Positions 39,908 to 51,900 of a DNA stretch of 64,000 bases are shown here, piece by piece. Each line of letters opens with the position of its first letter. Position 1 is the stretch's first letter. The translations under genes and the position numbers were made by a program. The notes beneath the pieces are model-generated. The model did no database searches. It worked only from the letters and a program-made list of their open reading frames with translations, and was not told where the DNA came from. Origin of the DNA: Obelidium mucronatum (taxonomy: Eukaryota > Chytridiomycota > Chytridiomycetes > Chytridiales > Chytriomycetaceae); NCBI GenBank assembly GCA_025765595.1, contig JAIVFH010000055.1, forward strand, positions 176,839 to 240,838, given 5' to 3'.

Positions 39908-42900
39908 TCAAACAGGTACAGAAGATCTCCCCAACAGCATTTTCAACTCCTCCATCCTAGCTTCACGTCCTCTAGATCCGGCTCCCGCAGAACTACCCCC
40001 AGCACCACCACCAGCACCCGTTGACGCACCACCAAACGCATCCCCAATCAATCCTCTCTTGCGGTCTTGGATTTGCAAAACGCGTTCCTCCACAGTTCCT
40101 TTCATGACCAATCGAAAAACACTCACTTCTCGTTTCTGTCCTAATCTGTAACACCTATCCATCGCTTTTGGGGGAAACCAAAAAAAAAAAAAGGTTTGTT
40201 CCATTAACATTTCCTTATCCCAAACACACAAATGCTAAAAAAAAAAAATTACAAAACAAACCTTGATTCTCCACACTTGCATTCCACCAAGGATCCAACA
40301 AGAAAACCAAATTCGCTTCCACAAGATTCAAACCAACACCCGCGCTTTTCAAAGTAGCCAAAAACACATTACAATTCCCCATCTTGAACCGCTCAATCGC
40401 TGCAAACCGCGCTTTTCGTGTCATTCTTCCATCAAATCTCACGTAGGTGATGCCGTGGTGTTGGAGAAACGGTTCAACGATATCAAGCATCTTGGACCAT
40501 TGCGAAAAGACGATTGATTTCGTGCTGGGGTCTTTGGATATCGCTGTTGTCAAGAGTTCAAGAAGGGTGTCGATTTTCGCGCTTGGTTGGTGCTTCAGTT
40601 CTGGTGCAGCGGTGTCGCCAGTTGCATCGTCTGGCTTGTTCAGGTTCACAGATATTTCTTCTTGAGATTGACTACTCGCTTCCATTGATTCGTTAGAAAC
40701 AGCAACCCCACCACCAGCCGGCAACTCCACCAAATCACCAACAGTAAGCCTCGCCCTACACATTGGACAAGGACTCCCCGCCTGAATCGAAATCACATCC
40801 TGTATACACTGGAAACAGAAAAAGTGACCACATTGCGTAACAGTGGGTTTCGTCATGGAATCCAAACACACGGCACAATCGTCTTCAAGGTGGTCCCGCA
40901 GGATCCCGAGGAGGCGTTGGACGGCGGGGTCTTGTGGGTTTGTTTTCGCGGCTTGGAATGCGTCTTGTGCGGTTTTTTCGAGGAGTAGTTTTCGGTCGCC
41001 GATGAGGGATGGGTGGCAGCAGACTTGGCGGAGGCGGATTAGGATTTCGAGAATGTGGGCTGTCCGAAAAGAAATACAAATCGAAGATCAATTTTAGTAG
41101 TGTTGTGGGAATAAGCAACCTGTACATACCATACGAAGAAGACCCATCCCCAGTAAACTCATCAAACCGTCTCTCAAACTCAGCATTCAAAGCCTTATAC
41201 GCCTTCTCTTCTCCTTCATACTTGAAATCAATCGCATGAAGGTATGTATTGCAAGGAGGTAAATCCAGAATAGCCACTCCATGAAACTTCATGGCCTTGT
41301 TACGTCGCAAACAACATTGACTCATGAACAGCTTCAACGTGTTTTTCCCAAGATCTGACGTGTTTTGCCGCAATGGTCGGGTCAAAAGGCGATTAAACCA
41401 GTCATGACTTAACAAAAAAAAAAAATTAAGATCCCATCCAGTCCTTCAACGAGAAACCGACTGACTCAACTCTGAAAACGGTGCAAACTTCATAAACCAC
41501 ATCAACGAATACAAATCCTCCACAGAGTTCTGGATCGGCGTCCCACTGACAACAACATGGCGTTCCGAATTCAAGGCAACAATCGCTCTTGTCTGTTTAC
41601 TATTCCTATTCCGGATCACATGTCCTTCATCCAACACGATCCGTCTCCATTGGATACCATGAAGTCCCCTTTTATAGCCCGTGTCGGCTTGGGCCAGCAT
41701 ATTGTAGGTTGTGATGACGACATCAAAGTCGGCGAGGAACGCGGGTTTGGTGTTTCGGTCTTTCCCGTGGAACACGTAGACGGAGACGGAATCAGGTGCC
41801 GTGTGTTGTTTGAATTGATCGACCCAGTTTGAAATGACGGAAAGTGGACAAATGATGAGTGTTGTTTTGGAAAAGGTTGGGGATGTAGGGATTGGGGTTG
41901 GGATGATTCCTTGTGCGGTTGGGTCTGAGGATATCAGGGCAATGATCTGTCATAATATACAGAGTTTTTGGTTTTAAAAAAATTCATGAATGGACGAATG
42001 ATAACAAAGGGTTACAAGTATCGAGAACCTGAAGAGTTTTTCCTAATCCCATATCATCGGCAAGGATTCCTCCACGAGCCAAGGTTGGAGGAGATACTGT
42101 CGCGGAATTGGTGCAAATATTAACGAAGTGATTTGCCTTCTTGTCGAATTTCCAGAACTGTACTGTCTTTGTGCCCCCATCGGGGAGCTGTGGGTGTTCC
42201 ACGGACTGAAAACCAACGCTTTAATACCAAAATGATATAACAAAATCTCACCATGAGCCAGTAAAGACCTTGTTTTTGGTATGGAAGCAACGGCGTCACA
42301 ACTTTCGAAGGCTGTGGCGCTTCTGGCATCTATCCAGAAAGTCAATCGCCAAGGATCAAAACAAAACAATGGTAATGAAACCCCAACCTTCTCCAAATCC
42401 TTGACAGACATGACGAGCTCTTCAACAAGAGCAGAACTAGCTTGAGGAGTCATAACAGTACCCCTTTGCAACAACGCCGCCCACTCCTGAGTCGAATTCG
42501 CCCTCGCTAAAGCACCAGCCCGAGACCCACCAGCACCAGCCACAGGTATCGAAGGCACCCTCTGCAACGGAACCTCCCCCATCCTCACCCCCAACGCGTT
42601 CTGCACCCTCCTTAAAACCTCATTCTTCCTCTCCAACTGTACACAATAAAACGCCAACACAATCGCCACGCTCGCCGCGCCCGCACGCGGTTTCTGGTCC
42701 ACAACGCCTTCAATCCTCAACGCCTTTTCGTCCATCATTTTCGCGACAATCATGGCTGTTTGGCGAGGGATATGGCCGACTTGGATTCCGGCAATGTTTT
42801 TGACTTGGATAGCGTTTGGGTCGTATGGGTTGTGTGGTTCTCTGACGAGGGACACGTTTTCGCCTTTGAGAACGACGCCGGTGTAGTACCTTTTGTGTTT

Positions 42901-43232
42901 GGTAAAAGTGAGTTGTTGGATCCTTGTCCAGACTTTTAAAAAAAAAACGGTTCATAGTATACTTGATTCCGACAATCTTTTCGTTACAGACTCCGAGAAA
43001 CTCTTCTTGTGGTTGATGATTGATGTCGTTGTTGTTGTCGTCGTCTTCTTCGAGGTCTTGGAGATTGTTTGGTGGACGAGGACTTGATGTTGCAACAGAC
43101 AAAGACGATCGAGGACGCTGCGGCGGTGATGGCCGGATCACAGCGCCGAGTTTGGGTTCTGTCAATGCTGTGCAAGTGGTTCAAGTAAAAAAGACGGAAG
43201 GGTAGAAGAGGAAGAGATGTACCGCGTTTCAT
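39908..43232 (-). CDS. RAD5: RAD5/HLTF-like SNF2 ATPase with HIRAN and RING domains
   Basis: Replication-fork remodeller and E3 ligase of post-replication repair. Order seen: a short first exon (MKRA, start 43232); an N-terminal disordered region; HIRAN (EEFLGVCNEKIVGIKYY and VREPHNPYDPNAIQV...GHIPRQTA); SNF2 motif I DDMGLGKTLQV; motif II DEGH within RRIVLDEGHVIRN; a C3HC4 RING (CAVCLDSMTKPTVTQCGHFF...CPMCRARL); then the helicase C part with SIVFSQWSKMLDIVEPFL and AMDRCYRLGQKREVSVF. DEGH and a RING inserted between the helicase halves are typical of Rad5/HLTF. About ten introns. Several exons show the C-to-G switch. It would normally work with the MMS2-type protein at 5877. Confidence 0.87.
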
Positions 43233-43323
43233 TTTTTAAGAAAAATTACAAACAGGGGCACATGCATGCCTTGCATAAATATAGATAAATAAAACTTTAA
43301 ATAATAAAGAATCAAATAGACAT

Positions 43324-44176
43324 TTAAAGTGACTGCTGGAACGCAGCCGTCTTTCCATTCCCACCTTCAAGCCCACTGAAAACTCGCTGCAGTCGGCCCG
43401 ACGTCGGTCCGACCAAACAAAGAATTAAAACAGCCACCTTGATTCCATGCAGCAGAGTATTCAGATTCGAATTATTAAAATCTAAATCACCCCATTGGAT
43501 TCCCCAAAGCCCCAAGTACAAACACGTGTCAATTGAACCTACAACCAAAAACCGCAAAACAATCACTGACAAGAATCAACTTGTAGAATCCTGTTGTGGA
43601 AAAGCCGGTTGTTACAAAAAAAAATGAATAAACTAAAAGAAACAAACATTTACCAGTCGATGGATGAACAAAAGAAGAATCAGCAAGAACAGATTTCGTG
43701 CTATACACTGTCCCAATCAAGATGATTGCACCAAGAATCAAGTCCATGGTAACCATTGCGACATTCAACACGAAAAAGGGTTTTCCAAGTGCAATCAAAA
43801 CAACCCGAGTAATTGAACCCAATGTATACAATATAATCCCGGTTCCAAGTATCCGACGAAAGAGTGTGCGGTAATGGAGCGTTGTTAGCAAGTACAAGCG
43901 GTGTTCGTACACATAATAAAGGAGAATCATTGTTGCGTCAATAGAGACATGGCGCAAGACTGATTGGATTGTTGGAGGTAATGGTGGATCACTGGTAACA
44001 TTCCAAGTTTCAAGGAATGCCAGAGTTGGTGGAATCATATTCAACAAGGATGCAATCAACAGAATGATTGAAATCTTTTGGGGACTGTTGTAGCAGCGGA
44101 TACTGCAAATGACTAATAGACATGGTGATAATACAAGCGCTGTGATTGCGCTGACTGTATCCTGCTTTCGTCCCAT
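43324..44176 (-). CDS. Multi-pass membrane protein of unknown family (about seven spans)
   Basis: Two exons (start MGRKQDTVSAITALVLS at 44176; second exon from about 43572 to the stop at 43324) join in phase at ...HPSTG|VIVLRFLVVG. Hydrophobic stretches number about seven: ITALVLSPCLLVICSI, SIILLIASLLNMIPPTLAFL, ATMILLYYVYEHRLYLL, GTGIILYTLGSITRVVLIAL, LNVAMVTMDLILGAIILIG, VIVLRFLVVGSIDTCLYLG and VAVLILCLV. The size and layout fit a 7TM receptor-like protein, but I recognise no family motif. It precedes the tRNA-His on the same strand. Confidence 0.65.
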
Positions 44177-44284
44177 ATTTTTTGAATTGGGCTATTTTTA
44201 GAAAGTCACCAACCAACACGTTTCGCGCTTCATCCCTTTTCCAAATGGCACCAACTGCACATGTATAAAACGTTCATGGACGAT

Positions 44285-44355
44285 GCTTATCCCAGGAATC
44301 GAACCTGGATTTGCTCGGCCACAACGAGCTGTACTAACCATTATACGAGATAAGC
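44285..44355 (-). tRNA. tRNA-His (anticodon GTG)
   Basis: Full cloverleaf on the minus strand, no intron. Acceptor stem GCTTATC/GATAAGC, D arm with ATAATGGTTAGTA, anticodon stem GCTCG/CGAGC around loop TTGTGGC (GTG at positions 34-36), and T arm CCAGG-TTCGATT-CCTGG. CCA is not encoded, as in eukaryotes. Confidence 0.93.
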
Positions 44356-44539
44356 TCGTGAAGTCGGATGAAGGATTAGAAATCTATTAGGCCTAAATTC
44401 CTTTGGTTGACGCAGAAACACCATTGATGTGTAGTACTAGCTAGTACTAGAAAGAGAGTGAGAGTGAAATCCGAATCAACAGTCCGAGCAAAGAAAAGAG
44501 ATTTCAATTGATTAAAAACGAAACAAAACAAAACAAGAA

Positions 44540-45639
44540 ATGGACGAGCACCTGTGCCGACTGTGTGTGCGAGTGCGGCCGCTCTCTGCGGAGCACGAGC
44601 ACGACGCGTACCGCCACTGCCTCGCCGACGCCGAGACGCAGTACGCTGCGGCCGCCGCGGCCGCCGTCGCCGAGCAGCTGCAGCTGCAGCAGGCGCTGCT
44701 TCTCGCGAGCATCTCGTACGCGCTTGTGTACGCGCTGCACTCGTTCGTGGCGACGCTCGAGGGCCAAGTGTGCGTGCTGAAGGGCGACCCGCTGGCGCTG
44801 CTCGACGACTCGAACTCGTACTGGTGGCTCGTGCGCTGCTGCAAGACCGACGAGATCGGCTACATTCCCGCCGAGAACATCGAGACTCCCGCTGAGCGCA
44901 TCGCGCGTCTCAACAGGATCAGGAACGTGCAGCTGGCGCTGGTGGCAGAGCGGGACCTGGCGCTCGCCGATGATGACTTTGATCTTGACCACCAGCGACC
45001 CACCGCCCTGTCGTTCGCCAGCGAGCCGCAGGTCTTTGAAGAGTACTTTCTCGGCGAAGACTACTACGACGACGAGGACGGTCTCGAGGACGAGGTGCTG
45101 CTGGACGATGCCGTGTCGACTGGCTCGGGCACCGAAGATGTTTCAGCAACAAATGTCCTTGCCGGCAGCGCTGCTCCTGCTGCCGAAGATAAGCAGCGCA
45201 TCAGCACTTCGTCGTCTCTGGCAAGCGTCGTGTCGGAAGCAACGGCTGCAGCGGCTGGAACTACTGCCGTCACAGCGGACGCTGAAGATCCAACTGCCAT
45301 GAAACGATCCCGCAACAACTCCTTCTGGGTGAGTACCCAAGTGCATTCATTCAATCCATTATCATCTTTATTTATACTTCAATAGTCCCGCCTCCGTCGC
45401 AACGTTTCGAATCCATCTATTGGAACTCCTGCTCCTGCTCCTGCTGTAGAAGTGAAGCCGCGAGAAGGAAGAAAACAAAACATCGTTGATCCAACAACCA
45501 CCACCACGTCATCATCATCATCATCTCCTCAACAAGTGCGTTCATCCAGCAGAAACCGTTCTCCAGATGTCACTCCAATCCAAACAAGAGTTCAGAAACC
45601 TACAACAACAACAACCCCCACAACAACTCCTGTACCTGT

Positions 45640-45683
<44 letters not shown>

Positions 45684-47162
45684 TCAGAGTCCTCAGAATA
45701 TACTCTGGAAATGTCGATTTGAGTGCAAGTGCTACTTTCAAGACTGTAGGTTGGACGCAAGAGACTACAGTAAAGGATCTATTGGCGGATACTTTGAAGA
45801 GGTTTAAGGTTTTGAATCCTGTTCCAGGGGAATATTATTTGAGTGTTTTGCATTTTGATTCTCGTGAGTATTTTGGTGAAGGCGTCGGCGGAGGCGTCGC
45901 CGAAGGCGAATCTCTTTTTGTTTTACCCGCCGTTACTTCCGCCGCAGCGCCGCAGGCGGGATGTTACCGCCGTAGGCGGGTTTCCTCCGCCGGAGGCGGA
46001 TCTGTACTTTGATTGCCTACAACATACTGTACTTCCATCTCCTATACTCACTCAACAACAAACAAACAAACAAACAAACAAACAAACAAACAAACAAACA
46101 ACCAACCAAACCAGAGGAACGCCGCCTCCCCGAATCCGAAACAATCTACAAAATCCTCGAACAACTCTCCTCCAAAAAACTACCCGGCCTCTCCACCTCC
46201 AAAACAGTCACAAAACTCTTACCATCCTCCTCCACATCCACAAAAAATACCCAAATCGTCATCAACGATGACCAAATCATTAAAATCATTGTCAACCGCA
46301 ACGTTAATATTGTGGATGAGGAGCAAGATCATTCAAGGCTTTTGCGGGTGTTTATGGTGGATTCGCAGGTGGAAGGGAGAACGTACAAGACTGTGCGGGT
46401 GGATAAGGAAATGAATGTGGATATGTTGGTTGCGCTGGCGTTTAAAAAGTTTAAGATTCGTGGGGATTCTGTGGGAGAGTATCGGTTGGTGACTGTGAAG
46501 GCTGGGGAAGGTACAAAAAAAAACCGTGTTTGTGTATATTTTTTTTTTTTTTTACTGACCATTTCTTTTCAGAAACGATTCGCGAACCTTCAGAATTAAT
46601 CCACGCGATTCTAGACTCTGACATTCACGAACAAACAGACTTTGTATTTCAACGCACGTCTCCAAACCCGCAACAACATCAACAGCAGCAACAATCTGAA
46701 ACACAAATCGATTCCCGATCCTCCATCCTGGCGTCCGCCGAAGAACTCCAAAACCCAATCAACAGAATGTCTATTGCATCGTCATTGAACTCACCAATCT
46801 TGCAAACCCCATCTCCACGGCGGTCGTCACTGAATCCATCGATTTCAAGCGGTTCACAGCAGATTGTTGCTGGAAATGTAGTCACAAACAACAACAACAG
46901 TGCGGCTGCGGTTCCGTCATCCCATATTTCAATTGCACCGAAAAACGGGGGGAGCTTGAATAGACAGAGAGCAACGACTCCGCCTTTGGATAACAGTGCG
47001 AAATTGGAAGTTTCAGCGAAACGAGCGAGTGCGATTCGACAAACTTATGATGATATGGAGAAGGATATGGAGATTTTGGAGAAGAAGGTTGTTGTTGCAG
47101 GTTCTGGTACACCTCCCATGACTCCGCCGCCTGTAGTAGCACCTGCTGCTGACAAGGCCTGA
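44540..47162 (+). CDS. SH3 and double Ras-association domain protein (Bud14/Tea4-like SH3)
   Basis: Probable cell-polarity scaffold. Residues about 60-130 are an SH3 domain (YALHSFVATLEGQVCVLKGD, WWLVRCCKTDEIGYIPAENI) followed by ETPAERIARLNRIRN, the extension seen in Bud14/Tea4-type SH3 proteins. After an acidic and Ser/Thr-rich stretch come two RA-like domains: LRVLRIYSGNVDLSASATFK...VPGEYYLSVLHF and RLLRVFMVDSQVEGRTYKTV...VGEYRLVTV. The C-terminus has a short coiled coil (DDMEKDMEILEKK). Introns: 45330..45386, 45864..46114 and about 46512..46571. The 5' exon is very GC-rich. Intron 2 carries GC hairpins and a CAAA repeat. Function beyond polarity signalling is a guess. Confidence 0.72.
45647..45682 (+). 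repeat. (ACT)12 microsatellite coding for threonine
   Basis: Twelve ACT units inside exon 2 of the SH3/RA gene, extending a Thr-rich linker before the first RA domain. In frame, so length changes would alter only the linker. Confidence 0.9.
45879..46000. repeat. Cluster of GC-rich hairpins in an intron
   Basis: About 120 bp with several short perfect palindromes: CCGCCGTAGGCGG (45967..45979), TCCGCCGGAGGCGGA (45986..46000), and earlier GGCGTCGGCGGAGGCGTCGCC-type and CCCGCC...GGCGGG elements. It sits inside intron 45864..46114 of the SH3/RA gene, which is otherwise AT-rich. The CCGCC-NNN-GGCGG pattern resembles mobile double-hairpin elements known from chytrid mitochondria. Confidence 0.7.
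46060..46101 (+). repeat. (CAAA)n microsatellite in an intron
   Basis: About ten CAAA units just upstream of the intron acceptor at 46113..46114. Too simple and spacerless to be a CRISPR. Confidence 0.9.
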
Positions 47163-47362
47163 AAACTTGTATTTGGCGTTATTTTGTTGATTCGTTATTT
47201 TTTTTTACTTTCATTTCTCATTTGTTTTATCTCATTTATCCATGCCAAAGTATGTCATCTTTTCGAGATTTGCGATCGAAACAGTACTTTTTATTTTAGA
47301 AACCCCTATATAAAAAAAGCTCCACCGACGTGTTTGTTATTGTTTTTTCTTTTTGTGGTTTT

Positions 47363-48884
47363 TTACAACTCATCCTTGTCGAACGCAGTCTCAGCATCAG
47401 CAGCGGCAAATGAGTTCAAAATGTTGCGACGGATTTCAAAGTTGTCCTTCTTTTCCAAAGTCGTGGTTCCACCGCTTGCAATCTTGTTCAATCGAGCCAC
47501 TTCCTTGGCAATGTATCCTTCACCGTCCTTGATAATCTTTTCCATGACTTTTGGGTAGAAGGCGGCGTAACTGAAGAGGACAAGAGAGGGCAATTAATAA
47601 AAACTACCCGCACACAAACAGAAAACTTACACATTCTTTGAGTTCTTGGCAACAACCTTCGCCTCCTCCACCAACTCCTTCCTCACAGCCTTACCCGCCG
47701 CCTTAAACTTTTGCACCAACCCTTCAAACGCAGTCACCAATCCAGCCTTCTCACCCAACCCACCACCTACAACGCGATCCGTGCCACATTTCTCGTTCAA
47801 GTACGCGATAAAGTCCTTTTCTTCACGGCCTTGCTCGTAGGTTTCGGGGTCAGTGGATCCTTCAGGGAAGAATTTGATGGTGGGGTAGCCGGTGACCCCG
47901 TATTTCTCGGCAACGTCCTTGTTGACGGTGGCGTCCACGTTGGCGACGATGCAGTTGGATTCAGTGGCGAATGCGCGGGCGACTGGAAAACAAAAACGTG
48001 AGTATATTCATTTTTAAGAATGAACTATGACGAACCTTTCTCGTATGTTGGAGCCAAGTTCTTGCAGTGGCCGCACCTTTTTTTTTTTTTTAAAATATGA
48101 GCGTTCGATTAGCGTTTTATGAAGCGCCCAAAAAAAAAACCCCCCAGCTTTGAAATTACCATGGAGCATAGAATTCCACCAACACATTCCTCCCCCTCTT
48201 GCCCACAACCTTATTAAAGTCCTCCTCAGTATCCAAAACAGTAATACTCGAAACCGGTTTCTTGATACTCGATTTGAAGCCAGTTTTCCCCGTAATGAAT
48301 TTCGCAAGCGCGTCCAAGTCACGGCCAGAGTTGTATTCTTCGGCGTCTGTGGATCCGGCGGGGAACCATTTGAGGGTGGGGAATCCGGTTACGCCGAATC
48401 GGGAGCCGAGGTCTTTGTGGGCGTCCGCGTCGACTTTGGCTGTTATATTACACATCATTTGGTTGGACGTTTAGTACATATGGTTTGTTTTTTTTTTCTC
48501 TTTGAGGCGTTTTACCAATAATGAGGCCCTTTTCCTTGACGAATGCGTCGGCTAGTTCTTCGTAGATTGGTGCAAGGCTCTTGCAGTGGCCACACCTGTT
48601 CACCGCATTCAAAAAAAACCGGTCAACACCCTCCTCTCTCTCTCTCTATCTCTCCGTCGATTTCTTACCAAGGTGCGTAGAACTCAACGAGGACGGCTTT
48701 AGATCCATCAACGACCTAAAACACCCAAAAGCACAGTTTTGGTTAATGAAATGTCAATACTCTTGACCAGCTCCTTGGTTATCGCCATTACATTGTCAAA
48801 GTTATCTGGCGTAAGAACTACAACGTTGGAGGCAAGAGCAATGGATGCAAGCCATAACAGTTGGACGAGGAAGGAACCAATCAT
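47363..48884 (-). CDS. Protein disulfide isomerase, two thioredoxin domains plus ERp29-like domain
   Basis: ER thiol oxidoreductase. Signal peptide MIGSFLVQLLWLASIALA. The first thioredoxin domain contains [13 protein letters not shown], with the CGHC coming from the next exon. A second copy has [20 protein letters not shown], followed by YGVTGYPTIKFFPEGSTDPE. The C-terminal helical domain (VRKELVEEAKVV...YPKVMEKIIKDGEGYI) matches the ERp29c/D domain. The last residues KDEL are the ER retrieval signal. Five introns or so, several with long T runs. Exons show a clear C-to-G switch. The layout matches the fungal/plant ERp38-type PDI. Confidence 0.9.
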
Positions 48885-48970
48885 TTTCAGACAAGTTTTA
48901 TTTTTTTTTTTTATTATTATTTTTATTTCAAAACAATTCCATTTAGTTTCAACTTCACAGTGCGCCAATC

Positions 48971-51900
48971 TCAAACATCATCCATGCCTACTGTCATTTT
49001 CAATTTCGAAGCCGACGGGCGACGCGGTGGTTTCGTATCCAGCTGCATCGCAGGCGGGGCTGTAGACGCGGACAACGAGCTACTGCTGCCAACTTGCAAG
49101 AAATCGCGACTGGATTGGAGAGACGAGGTTTTGTTGTTGATTTCCTTTTTTGGTTGTGAGTTTCTTGGACTGATGAAGCCAACAACCTTTTTCTTCTCAG
49201 TTTCTTCTATAGTCTTTTCAGGTTTGGGTGTAGTTGTATTTGTTGTGTAGCCTGCATTGCTCTGTTTCCTGCCGCAGCGCGCATAGATTTCGGAAATGGC
49301 GCTGTAGATTGTGGTTGATATTCTTTGTGAGTCTGTTTGCTGTTGTTGCTGCTGCTGGTGTTGTGATGACGATTCTTCTTCTATTGCGGTTTTCCCTTTG
49401 GGCATGATTCCATTGTTGACAAGGAGCTCTGCGATTTCAGGAACGTTTTTGACTTGCGCAGGTAGCCGGTTAAGTAAATCAAAGATGCATTGGTCTGTGA
49501 ACCGGAAATTGCCTAGCACCGCCCCCAACAAAACCCAACAACAATTATAACAATTAAAAAAAAACGTCTTGCACTTACTCATCATCCTTGAAACAACCAA
49601 AAACTGTCCAAAAAACACCAACACCATTTCCAAGACGAAAATCGCGATATTCAAGTGAATCGAATTATTGAGCATCCCAACAGTCTCAACAAATGTTTCT
49701 TCTTCGATATGGTTCCATCCATCTAAATAATCCCATTCAACAACTTTTTCAAAATACGCGAGAGGTTTCGGGTTTGGTGGGTTTTTGGAGGGTTGGTTGT
49801 TTTCTGCTTCGCAGGAGTTTGCAATGTCGCTGTTTAGTCGCATTATTGAATCGGTGAGATGCATCAATCCTTTTTTTTGGGACCGGAATAGATTATGAGA
49901 TTATTTGTTTGAAAAGGGGTACACAAAATAAAAAAGTTACCTAGACCAACAGAGTTTGGAGTATATCCAATCGAGGAATTCCACTGTCTATTTTCTGGAA
50001 GGCATGCCGATTTATTGTACGGCAGGCATGGCGCGTCGGTAATCAGCCATAATAGAGTTGGTGAATACCTATTAAAAAGAAAATATAAAAAAATAAAAAT
50101 AAATAAAATAAGGCTGCCAAACAAAAGAGTATCAAAACTTTACGTATTGTAACTCGGAGAAGGTGGGTATCTGCTTGCATCACCAAACTTGACTGCATCA
50201 TAAACACTCGTTATACGCTCGTAATCTTCCAAAAATGCTTCGCGAAGATTCTTTTCGGTTCCCCATGTTTTGAGATCCACATTCGAAAGCTCCTGAAAAA
50301 CAAAAATCAAACAACAAAGAGCAGCGGTTAATAAGTGAATATTTCAAAGAATGAACTTTCACAAACATTTGCCAGATTCGTTAAGCGGACTTGGTATGTC
50401 TGCATATCTCCTGCTTGATCCAGGATTGCAAAATTCTTACCAATCGTGTATATCGAAGAAATGTTTACATATGCAAAAAGGATGCTGAGAATAGACATGC
50501 AGACAGCGTACATTGCGTATTGTATGCGAAAAATTGCAGATGACGTTTGGACGGCATTGGCGGTCGACACTTGATGGGATTGTTTGATAATACTGCTGCT
50601 GAATATATCTCCACTATCTGCTTCCGATAAGCGCTGAATAATGAGCGAGCGAAACTCAATTTAGCATCTAGAATTCGAGTTTAAGGAGGGTTCAAATTCA
50701 CCTCAATGATTTCCTGTTTTGAAACAAACCGACGGAATTAATGACTCAAGAACAAAATTGCTAAAATTTACTATTAATGTTTTCAATACCTTTATAATTG
50801 CTTTTGGAATGGATCTGAAGATGTTCAAAGAATGTCGCTGATTTGTCAAAAACGTTCTCACACTGCGGTCCAATACGACCAAAAAAGCAAAAATGATGAA
50901 AACATTGATTCCTAATGAAATTCAAAAATTTGTGCTGAGTGCGAATGGTGAGCGGAAACTCTACCTGTCAGAATATAGATTGTCTGGTTTGCGTTGGAAA
51001 TATCAATATTGAAGGTTGTAAAGTATAAAACATTCATGCTATAGTCATATGGTCCATTTTGCGCTGTCCAAAAGTTATCGAGGACTGTTGTTTGAATTTT
51101 CCGTCAGTTGAGTATAAAAATCGTCGTACAAACTCACTCCATCGAACACTGTTATCCTGATCGCTGAATTTAAAATCTGCAAAATCAACGTTAGCGGCAT
51201 AGAATCCCGAGTTTGAAAAGGTCTGCACAACTCGTTAGTTGAGTAAAATACACTATCCTTTGTTGCTTACTTTTGTGTATTCAAACAGAGAGGTATTTAC
51301 TGCATATCGAAGTTCAGAATCTGGATAATGTGATAAAAAGGATTCAACTGAAGGCGTTGTATAGTACAAATTGTTGGCCTGTGTTTTTTTTTCCCCAATA
51401 ACCATCAGTTTTGTTTTTTGGTAGCTTCAATCAGGATCAATAGATACCGGTCTCATATCCCGAGTTTCAAAAAGATGTTCTATATCTGCGGTAAAGTTTG
51501 ACATTTCTTTTGAAGCTGTTGCTGGACTTTCACAAACGACGTATTATCATTCATTGCGTATGCTTGCTGCATCTGTCTCACTCTGCGAAAAAGCATTGAC
51601 GTATAGTATTCTCGATGATGTAGGAGTTTCAGAGTGCTAAGCCCATTTGCTGAAGTATTCAACAACTGAAACGCCAATCCAAAGTTGGTATTGATAATCG
51701 CCAACGCAATAAGCGTTGACACGACAACAAGACCCTGAATAAAAATAGACTTTGATCTCAAATGAAGTTTCCGCTGTTGTTGCATCATGACTTGAGCTCT
51801 CTTTTCCCCATTTGCCGAACTCATTGTTGAACTTGCTACCGATTTATTATCAGCACGAGACGGAGACCTGCTGGCGTTTCTTTTCAAGGCTGTTTTAACT

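Noticed and set aside
44504..44992. Several long minus-strand ORFs
   Set aside because: Antisense of the GC-rich first exon of the SH3/RA gene; high GC removes stops from all frames.
46060..46101. Regular short repeats suggestive of a CRISPR-like array
   Set aside because: A plain CAAA microsatellite without spacers, in a eukaryotic intron.
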